Positions 10,414 through 21,636 of a stretch of DNA of 60,292 bases are shown here, in pieces. The translations under genes and the position numbers were made by a program. The notes beneath the pieces were generated by a model that was not told where the DNA came from, did not search any database, and worked only from the letters and a program-made list of their open reading frames with translations. This stretch comes from Triparma columacea (Eukaryota > Sar > Bolidophyceae > Parmales > Triparmaceae), in contig BRYA01000669.1 of the NCBI GenBank assembly GCA_030267965.1, positions 4,375 to 64,666 on the forward strand, written 5' to 3'. Each line of letters begins with the position of its first letter. Position 1 is the first letter of the stretch.

Positions 10414-11927
10414 TTACAATAGTGCGCTTGTCGGTGACTTGGGGACGCTCTCCTTCTCTAGCTCGAGTCTTCGCATCTTGCTGTCTGATGCTTCCCTTTT
10501 CGACATCTTTCGAGGTGCCTGCGAGTCCCGTCCTTCCCCTTCTTTGATTGTTTCGCATTCACTTTTCATTTCCGTGAATCTCATACTCCCAGCTGGAATC
10601 TTTGCCGAATTTCTAAAGCTTCCCCCTTTGAAGGTGCTTCTTGACGACATTGCCCTTGCCCCAATCCCCCCCACCTGGGACTTGCTTTCTCTCTTCTTGG
10701 TTAACTGGGTCCGTTTATGTGAGTCCCTTTTCGTCTTCAAGAGGGCCGTCACAAGCAGCGGCTCAGCAATGTGGTGGACGCAGGTTGCATAGCCCAAGGC
10801 GCACCACTCGCTCGTCCCTCTCAAGTACAAGTTGTAAACCAATGAGAGAATGATCACAATCCACGTTCCAATAGAGGAGAGCCTGAGGACATACTTGATG
10901 GTCGGTATCAGAGTCTCTGCTAGAATAGAGGTCTCCAGCTGGTTGATGAGCTGCCATCCGAATCTCACGCCCATAAAGGCCACGGCCAATACGCAGCCCA
11001 TAAGAATGTAGTCCACCCACCAGACAAGATAGGGGTAATGGAGGTTCCCTACGACATACGTCGGCACGAGGCATCCAATGAGAATTATGTTGAAGAGATT
11101 GATTTTGAAAGAGAGCTTGTTGTACGCCTTCTTTTGGCTGGGGAGGGGCATGGAGGAGGGGGGGACGACCGGACCGTAGAGGTAAGTTATGCGATTTGTC
11201 ATGAGCCATCGCTGCGCTCCTCCTCCCTCTCCGCTCCTTCCCCCTCCTCCACTCCTCCTCAGCACCCCTTTTATCACCGTCCTCACCTAGACTTGCCCGA
11301 ACTTAGCGTGCTGCACTGATCGCCTAGCCTTCTCCACACCAGGGCGGTATAGAGGAAGGCCCCGATCCAGAATACTTGGGGAACCTGTAGAAAATGGGTG
11401 TGGATTAGTTTGTGGTGTAGCGTGAGGTGAGATTCCCCACACTCCCTCTCCTCCTTCTCCTCCCCTCCGCCCCATTCTCACCTTCAATATTATTGACTCT
11501 ACCGGCGGGCTCACCAGGATGCTAGACGCGTTTCTTCCATTCACAATGCTTACAATCCAAGTGAACCTCAAAGCGCAACCGGCAAAGGTCAAGATGATGA
11601 TGCTCTCCATTGCAGAAAACTTCCTGTCAGAGCCTATCCTCCCGCTAATTGGCCGACTGCTAACTGGCCGACTGCTAGAGCCCTCGTCAAAGCAACATGC
11701 CGGGAGGCAACTCGGGCAGCAGGCTGTGGCTTTCCTCTTGAAGATTTCCCAGAAGAAAAAACCTGAGCTGTACAGGAGGTATAGATGAATCAGGAACGCT
11801 GATACCCAGAAAATGTCATATAGGTGGTATTTGTTATACTGCGAGAAGCAGTATTCCCCCAATTTGGAACAGATGCAACCTTCCTGTCCAAAGGTGCAAT
11901 CAAAATCCTCGTCGCAGATGGGGCAAG
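10414..11927 (-). CDS. Multi-pass (about seven-helix) membrane protein of unknown function; 5' end unresolved
   Basis: Exons 11927-11482, 11384-11340 and 11211-10414 fit in phase. An earlier exon supplying the start must lie upstream, because the frame enters at a CAG acceptor in phase 1. The first visible segment is a Cys-rich loop (CPICDEDFDCTFGQEGCICS), followed by helices FWVSAFLIHLYLLY, IIILTFAGCALRFTWIVSIV, VFWIGAFLYTAL, LFNIILIGCLVPTYVVG, YILMGCVLAVAFMGV, GTWIVIILSLVYNLYL and a last weaker one. A long basic Ser/Lys-rich cytosolic tail follows. The middle exon uses a GTGTGG donor; a stronger AG-GTGAG donor 60 bp on breaks the frame. Topology is reminiscent of TOM1/THH1-like or receptor-like proteins, but no signature decides. 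Confidence 0.6.
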
Positions 11928-12296
11928 CTGGAGGGTTGGGTCATTAATTTGGAAGCGGGGAAGGGGGAAGGAGATTGTCGGTATCGGAGTTAGATGTCGC
12001 CGGGAGGGGTTGCTCTATTCGGGTAATCCATCCCCCCAAACCAAACTACTTGGTCTCAACTTCTCATATTTGGCTCGTTGATTCCCCGGTTCAACATCCT
12101 TCCTCCCCCATAAGGACCCCTTGGCCAATCTGCACCCCTGGCCAAGCCTTATTCACTCACAATCATCGTAGCGCCCCCCAATCGAATGCATTCTCCAGTT
12201 ATTGCCTTTCAAGCTCTGAAGAATCAACACCCGATCTTTTAGGAACACCCAAGATTTTGTGAGTGAGAGTGTGACGGCATATCCGAGAACTAGTCG
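11928..12296. other. Divergent upstream region, probably with the first exon of the leftward membrane protein
   Basis: A poly-pyrimidine tract (on the minus strand) leads into the acceptor at 11928-11930. One candidate first exon on the minus strand starts at an ATG near 12114 and would need a weak GTAGTT donor. I could not settle it. The rest is promoter for the myotubularin gene. Confidence 0.35.
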
Positions 12297-15200
12297 ATGA
12301 GTGAGCTTATGATGGCTCAAGAGAGCGATCAGACAGATTCCCCAGGTGATGGGGCGTCGTCCCAGGATGTTCCCACCGCCGTGCCTCAGAGCATTGCCAA
12401 AAACACTACCCTTCCAACCCCTGAGGATGAAACAGAGAGTATGGATGATGAGGAGGCTGAGTCGTCATTTGTAAAAGTAAAGGCCCCTAAGCAGAAGCGG
12501 GCCTCCTTCATTCCGTCCCTTCACGTTCCGAAACCCACTGTGCCCCCCCCCCCTCCCCCTCCTGTTGACCTGTCTGCCCTTCGCTGCGCCTCAAGGGAAC
12601 AGTCAAAGAGCTCTGCGACCGTTGAGTTCACAGGCGGTCGCACGGTGTTGGATTTCAAGTGCAAGGCCAAGTCCGGGGCGCTAGGGATCATGAAGTCGGC
12701 TACTGTCCAGCTTGACCTTGAGGCCATGGTCATGAGGAAGGTAAAGGGTGACCAGAACGCTGTCCAAACTGGGATCAGTATGGAGTGTATAATCAGCACT
12801 AAGCACAGCAACAAGGAGGTGGACGTTCAGTACATGACGAACACCGACAACACGGACCAGGTAGGCACTTTGCTGGGCTCCAATAGACACATGGTACCTA
12901 TCCTGACTAAGAGGTACTGCTTCCCTACGCGCGAAGAGGCGGTTCGCTTCCTCACGCATTTGGACGTCATGAGGGAGAGCGGGAAGAAGCTGAAGCAGAT
13001 ATTTGCGGGAATTGACAAGCGCAATGCTGGACAGATCTCGCAGTCTGCCCTCTTCAGGGCCATGAAGGAGAACGGCATGGACTTCCTCGGGGTGGACGGG
13101 GTGAACGGGATGGAGGAAGCGGCCAAGATGATTGCGCTTGCCGACTCTGACATCTCCTCCGGGATTGACTTCGTCGAGTTCTTTAGGCTTTTCATGTATA
13201 CGCCTTGCATCACGGTTCACCAAGCCCTCACGGAGTGGAGAAACAAACTTGCCCTGGTTCAGAGGAGGCGCACGAGCTCTAACTTCCGCGACTCCGAGGA
13301 AAACGACGAGGTGGAGACCAAGAAGAATAATGGAAATATTGCCAAGGATTGGGTGGTGGATGGGGAGATAATTGTCAACGTTGTCGAGAACGTCAGATAC
13401 TCTTTCGGCCTGAAGGCGAGAGACAACCTCGATGGAAGCCATCACCACTGGGTAGGAACGCTGAGCGTGACAAACTACAGGTGAGGGAAGCGAGCGAAGC
13501 AACGACTGAAGGGTTACGTCAGTTGATTTGTTGTCGCCTCGCTCCTCCTGTAGCTAATTCCTTTGTTCGCCGCTTCGCTTCTCCTCCTCTGCCACAGGCT
13601 CGTTCTGCAGAGCCACATTACCCACGAGAAGACGTCAAAGACGAGGCACGAGGTCAGCAAGTACTTCGATAGGATGGACATCCCGGTGAACACGATTCAT
13701 AGCATATCGAAGCTGGACTCGAGTTGCGTCCTTCTCGTTTGCAAAGACTTGAGGCCCATCCTCTGCAGGTGAGGTGGAGCGACGAGCGACGAGCGACAGG
13801 TTTGCTTGAGTTTCTTGGTTTCGATGGAATCTTTGACAGGCTGTAACTTTGCGCAGCAATGTGGCATTCCTTTCCGTGTCAAATGTCCTACTAACCCTTT
13901 TCACGAATCGCCTACGACTCGCTCCGCTCGCTTCAGCTTCGAACCTAACGACCTGTGGGTCACGACACTGGTGACTGCGATTCAGAGCATAGCATTCCCG
14001 AGCGGGGGGGGGGGACCAAAGGACGCGTTTGCCTTCCACTATAAGCTGGACCAGCCGCTTGGGACAAAGCTCGGAAAGCTAGAGAATGGTTGGGACCTTT
14101 ACGATCCCCTCAAGGAATTCGAGAGGATAGGGGTTATGAATTCCCCTCACGCCAGGTTTTATAGAATATGGAGCGACAACTACACGATGTCTGAGACTTA
14201 CCCAAAGTATTTTTGCGTGCCCTCTGCTATGTCCGAGTCAGACATTATGAACGCGGCCAAATTCAGGAGCAAGTGCAGGATGCCGGCGGTTTCGTGGAGG
14301 AACAGGAAGAACGGGGCGATACTATGCAGGAGTGCCCAGCCCATGGTCGGGCTCAAGTCGTCGAGGAACGCTGCTGATGAGAAGTTGCTCAACTTGTACA
14401 GGGTTAGGGGAGACCCGCACAACCCTCTCGAGCTCGAGGAGCCGTCAACGCTGTACATTTTAGACGCAAGAAAGATTCTCGCTGCCACTGGTAACCAGGT
14501 TCAGGGGAAGGGGACGGAGATTATTTCCAACTACGCACACGCAGAGTTGGTATACTGCAACATTGAGAACATCCACGTGATGAGGGATAGCGTGGGTGCG
14601 CTGGGGGGGGCAGGCGTCACGAAGGACCATGGGGAGTTGAAGGATGGTTATATTCAGCACGTCAAAGACAGGTAGGGGGGGGGGCGAGGGCGGCGAGCGA
14701 AGCGAGGGCGGCGAGCGAAGCGAGCGATGAGGGAGGCTGGTCGCGTGATCGGTTGCATAGCGGGCTGGTACGACCTCGCACCTCCTAAATCTAACTATTT
14801 CGGTCGTTGGTTCGCTCCTGCCCATTCATCGCAGCCTCTGGCTGCGCCACGTGCAACTCGTCTTGAAGGCTTCGCTGTTGGCTGCCGAGAGGATGGAGCT
14901 GAACGACAGTAGCGTCCTGGTCCACTGCAGCGATGGCTGGGACCGCACGAGCCAGATGAGCAGCACCGCCATGTTGCTGCTCGACCCGTATTACAGGACG
15001 ATCAAGGGGTTCGCCGTACTGGTTGAGAAGGAGTGGTGCGACTTTGGGCACAAGTTCAAGGACAGGCACGGACAGGCCAGCGAGAAGAAGAAGGACGAGA
15101 GATCACCCGTTTTCATTCAGTTCCTGGATGTGGTCCATCAGCTAATGCTGCAGTTCCCCTCCGCGTTCGAGTTCAACGAGCGTATGCTGGTGTTTTTGGC

Positions 15201-15501
15201 GGACATGGTTTATAGCTGCCTCTTTGGCACCTTCCTGGGAAACAACTCAAAGGAGAGGGAGGTGGTACTAGACGTGAAGAATAAAACTGTCAGCGTGTGG
15301 ACGTACATCCTGGCAAAAAGGGCTACCTACACGAACCCCGTGTTTGACAAGAAGTGCGAGGACATCCTGTGGCCCAGCACAAGCATAAAATCGATTAAGA
15401 CGTGGGACAGGTACTTCTGCAGGTTCGATTTGGAATGTCATCCCAGAAGTGTTGGTGGAGCACCAGGTTGGGAAGACGACTGGGGCGAGAGGCTGGCGTG
15501 A
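12297..15501 (+). CDS. Myotubularin-family phosphoinositide 3-phosphatase with N-terminal PH-like and EF-hand regions
   Basis: Four exons, 12297-13480, 13598-13768, 13937-14671 and 14835-15501, all joined in phase 2, 918 residues. Myotubularins remove the 3-phosphate from PI3P and PI(3,5)P2 on endosomes. Domains: acidic/Pro-rich lead (1-95, with a run of eight prolines); a PH-like region (about 100-230); an EF-hand pair (235-300, the second loop DSDISSGIDFVE near-canonical, the first degenerate); a PH-GRAM domain (about 350-480); and the phosphatase domain with ILDARKILAATGNQVQGKG and ENIHVMRDS. The catalytic CSDGWDRT places Cys728 and Arg734, so the enzyme looks active. Introns contain GAGCGAAGCGAG-type motifs. 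Head-to-head with the multi-pass membrane gene. Confidence 0.95.
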
Positions 15502-15661
15502 GGCAACTAGAAGGAGGACGGAATAAGGATAGAGACGAAGATTTTCGAGAGTCTTGTCATAAGCTGCATTTTATTACCGCAACGGCATTTTCCTCTGCTC
15601 CTGCCTTACCCTAGCTTCTCCCCTCCCCTCTCCCCACTTGCACTGGATACGCTCTGAAAGA

Positions 15662-15787
15662 GCAATTTCCATTCGCACTTAATATCACCGCACTTTAGCT
15701 GGACTTGACGAAGTTGTCAATGCAGAGCATTTTCCATTCGCACATAATATCACCGCACTTTAGCTGGACTTGACGAAGTTGTCAATG
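15662..15787 (-). repeat. 65 bp tandem duplication covering the translocator stop codon
   Basis: Copies at 15662-15722 and 15727-15787 (period 65) differ at about two bases. The 15787 copy encodes the last codons and stop of the plastid translocator; the other copy, farther downstream, lies in its 3' flank with its own duplicated stop. Confidence 0.95.
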
Positions 15788-17444
15788 ACGGAGTAAAGGA
15801 GGACTCCGCCGATTCCAATGGAGCAGCCAAGGAGCTTGATGGGGTCGAGGGACTCTCCAAGGACGAGGGCGACTCCGACAATGACAATGACGCGCTTGGC
15901 AGTGTTGGCGACGGACTGAGTGACGGCAGAGGTCTTCTTGATGGTCATGGTCGCGAGCTCGTTGTATCCGTACCAGTAGAGGCCGGAGGCGACGAGGTTG
16001 AAGGAGACAATGGGGTTGGTCTTGTACAAGGTGCAGAACTCGCCCCACTTGGAGCCTTCCTTGATGACGAAGATGGGGACGGACATCAGGAAAGCCAAGA
16101 GGGAGGTAACAGCGAACTGGTTACCAACGGAGCCGAGGCGATCCTTGATTCCAGGGGCAGTCATGAGCTTCTTGTTCTCGTTACCCTTGAAGGCAGCGAA
16201 GAGGTTTCCAATGCACGCAGAGATGAGAGCGGACCAGGCGAAGTCGAGCTCCTGTGGGGAGGAGCGAATGGACAACCGAAGGTTTGTGTTAGTGTCAAGA
16301 ATTGTTGATTAACATATGTCGTACTTTACTTTGCCACCCTTCATTTCTTACCTTAACAGAGGCAAGGATGACACCACCGATGACGATGGGAAGGCAGGCC
16401 CACTTGGCCTTGGAAATCTTCTTCTTGTAGACAAATTGAGAAAGGACCGCGGCGAAGGCGGGCTCGGCAGACTTAACAATCTGAGCGAAGGAGACGGCTC
16501 CGGCGGAAAGGGCAAAGACAGAGGCAGAGTGGGAACCCATGGCACAGAATGCAACGGGAAGCATGGCCACAATGTCGTCAAAGGTAATACTAGGGCGCTT
16601 GCGGGCATCAGGGGCGACCCACATGAAAAGGCCGTAAAGGCAGCCTACCCCCATCTGGAGGGAGGAGATGGTCATGGGGAACCCAGTCTAAGAATGAGCG
16701 GAGCGAGCGGCGAGGAATGGTTGCGTTAGTGTTAGTGCTTTCAAAGTTGAATGACAGGAGTCATTCAAGCCTCGGGACGTTGTCGTCGTTGTGGTGCTGC
16801 TTTAATATTCCCACATTCTCATCTTTCTTACCTTGCCACCAGCAGCCTTGAGGGCCAGCTTGTTGGAGATGTTGTAGTAGTAGTTTCCAACATACCAGAA
16901 AATAAAGTAAGTGATGAGGGGGATGTCCATGTTCTTGAACGCACTGACGACGCCGCCCCTAGGGACCTGGGGGGGGGGGGATTGGGGTGGGGGGAAGGGG
17001 GAGGGTTTTAGGAGGGTAGGGGAGGGGAGTGAGGGGACGTAACGGGTAAGGAGGTGGTAAAAAAATACGACAGACAACGTCCAGGATCCCGAGGAAACCT
17101 GCGTCACCCCCAACAATAGGGTTGCACATGATGACAAAAATGGATTCAAAGGGCTGAGAGAGGAAAGGGGGGGGAATTGGGAAGAATACGTGATAGAACA
17201 CACAAACAAAGAAAGAATTTCGTATATTGAACCAAGAGAAGAATTCGACATCAAGCGTAAGACCCACCTCAGAGAGATTAGAGCTCGACTTAAGACTCGA
17301 CGATGGAGCAACCTGGGAGGCGGCCAACTGAGTCAAAGGAACAGACGCGACAGAGTTCGCGGCTCCCAACTTCGTGGAAGGCACAGTAAAGGCATCTGTA
17401 CCGGCGACGAGCGCGAAGACCGTAAGGATGGATAGAACACGCAT
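15760..17444 (-). CDS. TPT: Plastid triose-phosphate/phosphate translocator
   Basis: Exchanges triose phosphates for phosphate across plastid envelopes. Exons 17444-17268, 17153-17076, 16966-16832, 16687-16352 and 16251-15760, in phase, 405 residues. The leader is a signal peptide ending TDAF-TVPST, the xAF motif of secondary red plastids. The mature part holds ten-helix transporter marks: FWYVGNYYYNISNKLALKA, PVAFCAMGSHSASVFALSAG, VSFAQIVKSAEPAFAAVLSQ, and near the end LATMTIKKTSAVTQSVANTA followed by KRVIVIVGVALVLGE, which is diagnostic of TPT/GPT family members. The second exon's donor (GTT-GTCTGT) is weak and could sit three bases earlier. Substrate choice among TPT, PPT and GPT types is not provable from sequence alone. 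Confidence 0.93.
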
Positions 17445-17885
17445 GAGGTGGAGATTGGAGACGAAGTTGCAAAAATATTTTTTTAATTTTGGATCTCATC
17501 TCGAATAAATTTCATTTTATAACAAGATTGTTGTTGTTAAAACTCGAATATATATCAGTATCTAGTTGGTTCAAAAAACAAATTTTACGTGTAAGAAACC
17601 CCGTATTTTCACTTGATTTTTTAAGACATATAATTAAATTGATCAAAAAAACAACATAAGAAATAAAATTCAAATAAAGTAAATCACAGAAAATTTCATA
17701 ACTTCTATTTGGTAATTTTTGATTCATTTGACCTATAAATATATCAGAGATATTCAAATACAACTTAAAATTTATTCGATACTTTTTGGGTTACAAATAT
17801 CTATTTAGATCAATGCGATTTTTGACAATTTTTTCTCCGATTTTTCCAGCGTGTTCCAGGCTCGTTTCAAACTAATCGAGCGTCC
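17445..17885. other. AT-rich intergenic island between translocator and aminotransferase starts
   Basis: Positions about 17464-17850 are strikingly AT-rich with long A and T runs, unlike the flanking DNA. An 83-codon minus-strand frame (17512-17763) rich in Ile/Asn/Leu/Phe looks organelle-like in composition, but I recognise no gene. It must also hold both divergent promoters. Confidence 0.6.
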
Positions 17886-19795
17886 ATGGACGGTGCTATG
17901 TACTCAGACATCCTTGCCTTTGCAGCACTTCCGTGTATCCTTCGCCTGGTCATCAAAAAAATCAGATCGCAGCACAATATTCACGTCGTTCCATTTCCAA
18001 TTTCTCCTCTTGGTGACGTAGTTCCGCTTCCAAAACTCACTTCTGTCCCTGTTATTTCGTCTGTCTGCCTGCAGCAACTACCTTCTCTGCCACCGTTGTC
18101 CTCCCTTCTTTCAACCCGTCGGGCAGTCACTCCTTCCTCCCAGTCTGTGAGCTACTCCAACACATCCCCGCTGACGGTGCTCTCTGGTTCATCTTGTTAC
18201 CTTCACTCCTATGAGTCCTCCCCCTCTTCCCCCTCCATCTCTGTGACGACCTACCTGGATACTCGCAACAATGTACCCTCTGTTGGTCACTCTAATCCTA
18301 ATGTGAATGCTGCGATATCTGCTCAAGTTTACGCAATAAATACCAACACTCGTTACCTTCACCCTAACATAAACTCCCTGGCCTCCAAGCTCATTGCTAC
18401 CCTTCCTCCCCTGGATGGCAACGACTCCTGGGTTGTGACGCTGACAAACTCTGGTTCAGAGTCGAACGATCTTGCCCTTCGCATAGCGAATTGGTACACG
18501 TCGGGCGGTCCAGTCATCACGTACGATATGTCTTACCATGGTCACACGTCGGCTCTAATTTCTGTTTCCCCTTACAAGTTGAAACAGGTGAGGATTGGTT
18601 GGATGGGAAGGATGGGAAGGGAACATGAGCAGGGCGTAACCCTAACCCCCCTTCTCGTCTATCTTCACTTCGCTTCCCCACCTCGAAGATCGGCGAAACC
18701 TCCCCTCGTCCAAACACATACTGGCTGAAGCACCCGAATGTTTACCGCTGCCCCTCTTCCTCCCCCTCTACCCATTACAAGGCTGAGTTTGACGAAGTCC
18801 TCTCCTCGATCAAGTCCCCCCCCACCCTCATTTACGAGATTGGTATGTCTGTGGGCGGTGTCTGCCTCCCCCCTCCCACCTACCTTGCCCATGTCACTGA
18901 TGGTGTCCGTGCCCGCAAGGGTTGTGTGATTTACGATTGTGTGCAGACCGGTTGTGGTCGCTTTGGCGAGAACAAGTGGTGGGGTTTTGAGCGGGAGGAT
19001 GGGGCTGTGCCTGACATTGTAACGGTTGGGAAGCCCCTTGGTAACGGCCACCCGATCTCTGCCTTGTGCGCGAAGAAGTCTGTGATCCGTAACTTTGACA
19101 CTTGCGGGATGGAGTACTTCAACACATTTGGGGGAAATCCCGTATCATGCGCTGCTGGTTTGGCGGTGATGGAGGAGGTGAGAAGGACAAGAAGTGAAAA
19201 CAATTGGACAATGCCAGTCACCAACGCAACCCTTTTGTCGTCGCTTCTCACCTGCCCGCTTCGTTCTCCGCAGGTCGACCGAATGCGACTCCCGCAGAAT
19301 GCCGAGGCCGTTGGCTCCTACCTCATGTCACGATTCCAAGGTGAGTGCGGTGAAAAATTAGCACGCAGTAAAAATTAGCACACAGTTCTAAAATGACAAC
19401 GAAAAATTTCGGTCGTCGCTTCGCTCCTCCCCGCTTCGCTCGGTGCAGCAATCTGTTCCGACTTTCCCACCATCGTTGGCGACGTTCGTGGGGTTGGTCT
19501 CTTCATTGGCGTGGAAATTCTTGCGACTCCCCAAACGCAGCAAACTTCCCCTCTACCGCCGCCCCCCGGCACCGCTGAAACCTCGTGGCTTTGCTCTAAG
19601 CTTAAGGACGAGTACAGGATCCTATCAACTATAGACGGGGAGCATGACAACGTTATCGTCGTTAAGCCGCCGCTCACATTCGGGGTGGAGGAGGCAACGT
19701 ACTTCACGTCCTGCTTCAGAGAGCTCGTTAAGAAGTTGCTCTCTCTAAAGGCTTCCTCAAATTTTGACGCCTCTGGGGGGAAGACCCCGACATAA
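17886..19795 (+). CDS. Class III PLP-dependent aminotransferase family protein
   Basis: Four exons, 17886-18587, 18689-19177, 19274-19340 and 19449-19795, in phase, 534 residues. Class III enzymes move amino groups or, in the ethanolamine-phosphate phospho-lyase branch, eliminate phosphate. Marks: SVGHSNPNVNAAISAQVYAI and TLTNSGSESNDLALRIA (cofactor phosphate loop), YDMSYHGHT, IYDCVQTGCGRFG with Asp317 for the pyridine nitrogen, and VTVGKPLGNGHPI with the Schiff-base Lys349. The NTFGGNPVSCAAGLAV block and GVGLFIGVEI follow. The usual Glu after that Asp (DEVQ) is Cys here. Overall it is closest to the AGXT2/ETNPPL-like group. The N-terminus has a hydrophobic stretch (ILAFAALPCILRLVI) of unclear role. 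Confidence 0.92.
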
Positions 19796-19848
19796 AAGAA
19801 AATCAATACAACAGGCAAATATTTAGAAGAAAAAAAAGCTCTTCGAAA

Positions 19849-21454
19849 TTACAATTCAGAGCTGCCCCCTCCCTCCATTTTCTTTTTTGACGAAGCCCCC
19901 AATACGAAGTTTTGAACGAACTCCTTGGCATTGTTCATGACCTCGATCCACTCTTCATCAGAGGAAAGTTGGTTGTTTTCCACCCAGCCGGAGGAAATCA
20001 AGTCCAAGAGAGCTTTGCCCTTGCCTATCTCCTTGACGTAGCGCGCCCAGGCTAGAACTCCGGACGTCCCCAAAAGGGTCTCCTTGTGCAAGTACGAGAT
20101 GATCTGCGAGCCGTGAAAGGGGACCGACGAGCAAAAAAATAGGTAAGAGCTTCACAAGCGTCTGGAGAAGGGGTGGAGTACCAACAACGAAATGCTTGTC
20201 AATCTTCATCGCTTCGTTCCTCCTCGCCTTGTCCCCCCTTGCTCACCTCTCTAGTCTCCCTCCACATCTTACTCTCGATAAGCGCCTCGATAATTAAGCT
20301 CTGTTCCCCTCTCTCCGGGACCAAACCTGCGACAATTTTCAACTTTTCCATGGCCTCCTTCTTGACATCCTTGGGCGTCGCAGATTTTTTTACCATGTTA
20401 AGCGACGCCTCAGCACAGGCAAAGAAATGCCCCGCGGCCCTCTGGACGTCCTCAACGACGTTGTGGAAGTATTCTCCGGCCGAGTAAAGGATCTGAAAGT
20501 CCTTGTCCTTGCAGTTGTTGGCGGCCATAGTGATCAAGACCTGGGCGGTTTCGTTCCATCCCCCGCGCTGCATGTACGCTCCTAGCTGCATGAGAAATTC
20601 AGGCCTCTCTGTGGCCGTCATGAGCTGCCCCTTGAGATCGAACTGTGATGAGCGAAGCGTATCGTGAAAAGGATTAGGCACGAAAAATACCACAACGATT
20701 AATGAGCAGGCGTGTTTAGAATAAAGCTTTATGCGAACGCGTGCAATCGTCATTGACAAAGACGTCAACGCCTAGAGCTCATGCTCACCTCCTCAAAGAG
20801 AGGGTGGGCCTTGGTGATAACAGTCATATCCTGAGAAATTCTCGCTTCCACCTTTTCTCCAGCATCGAGATCCACAATGATTTCGTTGTAGTCATCGAGA
20901 CCAATCATTACGACGGGGATGGTGATTAGGGTTTCTTCCAACCTTGGAAGGGATGGGTTGGTGATGGGGGGTTGAAGTTAGTGTGTTACAAATCTCACGC
21001 CCCCCCCCCCCACCCCTCCCTTCTGCCCCTCCCTCTAACCCCTCAGCGCTCACCCTGTCCCCTTCAACCTCACAGGTGTTGTGCCTTCCTGACTGTCGCT
21101 TATCACCAATGCAATAGCCCCCGCTTCCTGCGCCGCCCTCGCCTTGTCAGTGAACGGGCACACACCCCTCTTGGAGACTGCGATTTTCCCCTCTAGCCCC
21201 TTCCCCGGAACGGGCGAGCAGAGGAGGTTGCCATCGTCTGGGGAGCTGTTGGCCAGCTCTCCAGAGATGTCACGGATGGAAACGGAGAATATGGAGTGTT
21301 CACAACCGATGGACATGCTATCTCCGACGCTCATGGCGCAACCGGTTACAGAAACGAAATCCTCATCCTCAAATTCATCATCTTCTCCCCTGGCAACGCT
21401 GGAGAGGAAGAGGAGGACAAGGGATAGGAGGGCGAATAGGGGGAGCTTAAACAT
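19849..21454 (-). CDS. PA-domain protein with signal peptide and helical C-terminal region
   Basis: Exons 21454-21069, 20942-20789, 20642-20247 and 20103-19849, in phase, 396 residues. A strong signal peptide (PLFALLSLVLLFLSSVARG) precedes an acidic patch and a protease-associated (PA) domain at about residues 60-170. This has GKIAVSKRGVCPFTDKA, QEAGAIALVISDSQ and ITIPVVMIGLDD, the typical PA strands. The rest is alpha-helical with Cys and aromatic residues and no catalytic motif; it does not look like a known protease. The first junction uses the donor GTTGAA with acceptor AAG in phase 2; the nearby GTGAGG donor does not keep the frame. PA domains usually bind peptides or other proteins in the secretory pathway. 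The ends of the gene are well supported. Confidence 0.82.
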
Positions 21455-21636
21455 CGAACTAGATCGACTGGCAGATAATTGTCACCAAGCTTAGCACAAA
21501 GGACGACAAAACCCGAGGAAAGGCGAACAAGGAGGTTTAAAATTTGGTGAATCCCTCCACTGGAAATTGGACTTTTGATTGTTTGTTTTCATGGCAATTA
21601 ACAGACGAGTTTGCCGTATCTTCCCCCACACCGAAT

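Noticed and set aside
11285..11340. Strong AG-GTGAG donor at the end of the longer middle exon of the multi-pass protein
   Set aside because: Joining it to the CAG acceptor at 11212-11214 breaks the frame; a 29 nt intron would be needed, which is implausible.
21544..21636. Upstream extension of the alpha/beta hydrolase
   Set aside because: The frame is open but begins with TTG and contains an acceptor-like TTAACAG; the first ATG is at 21637.
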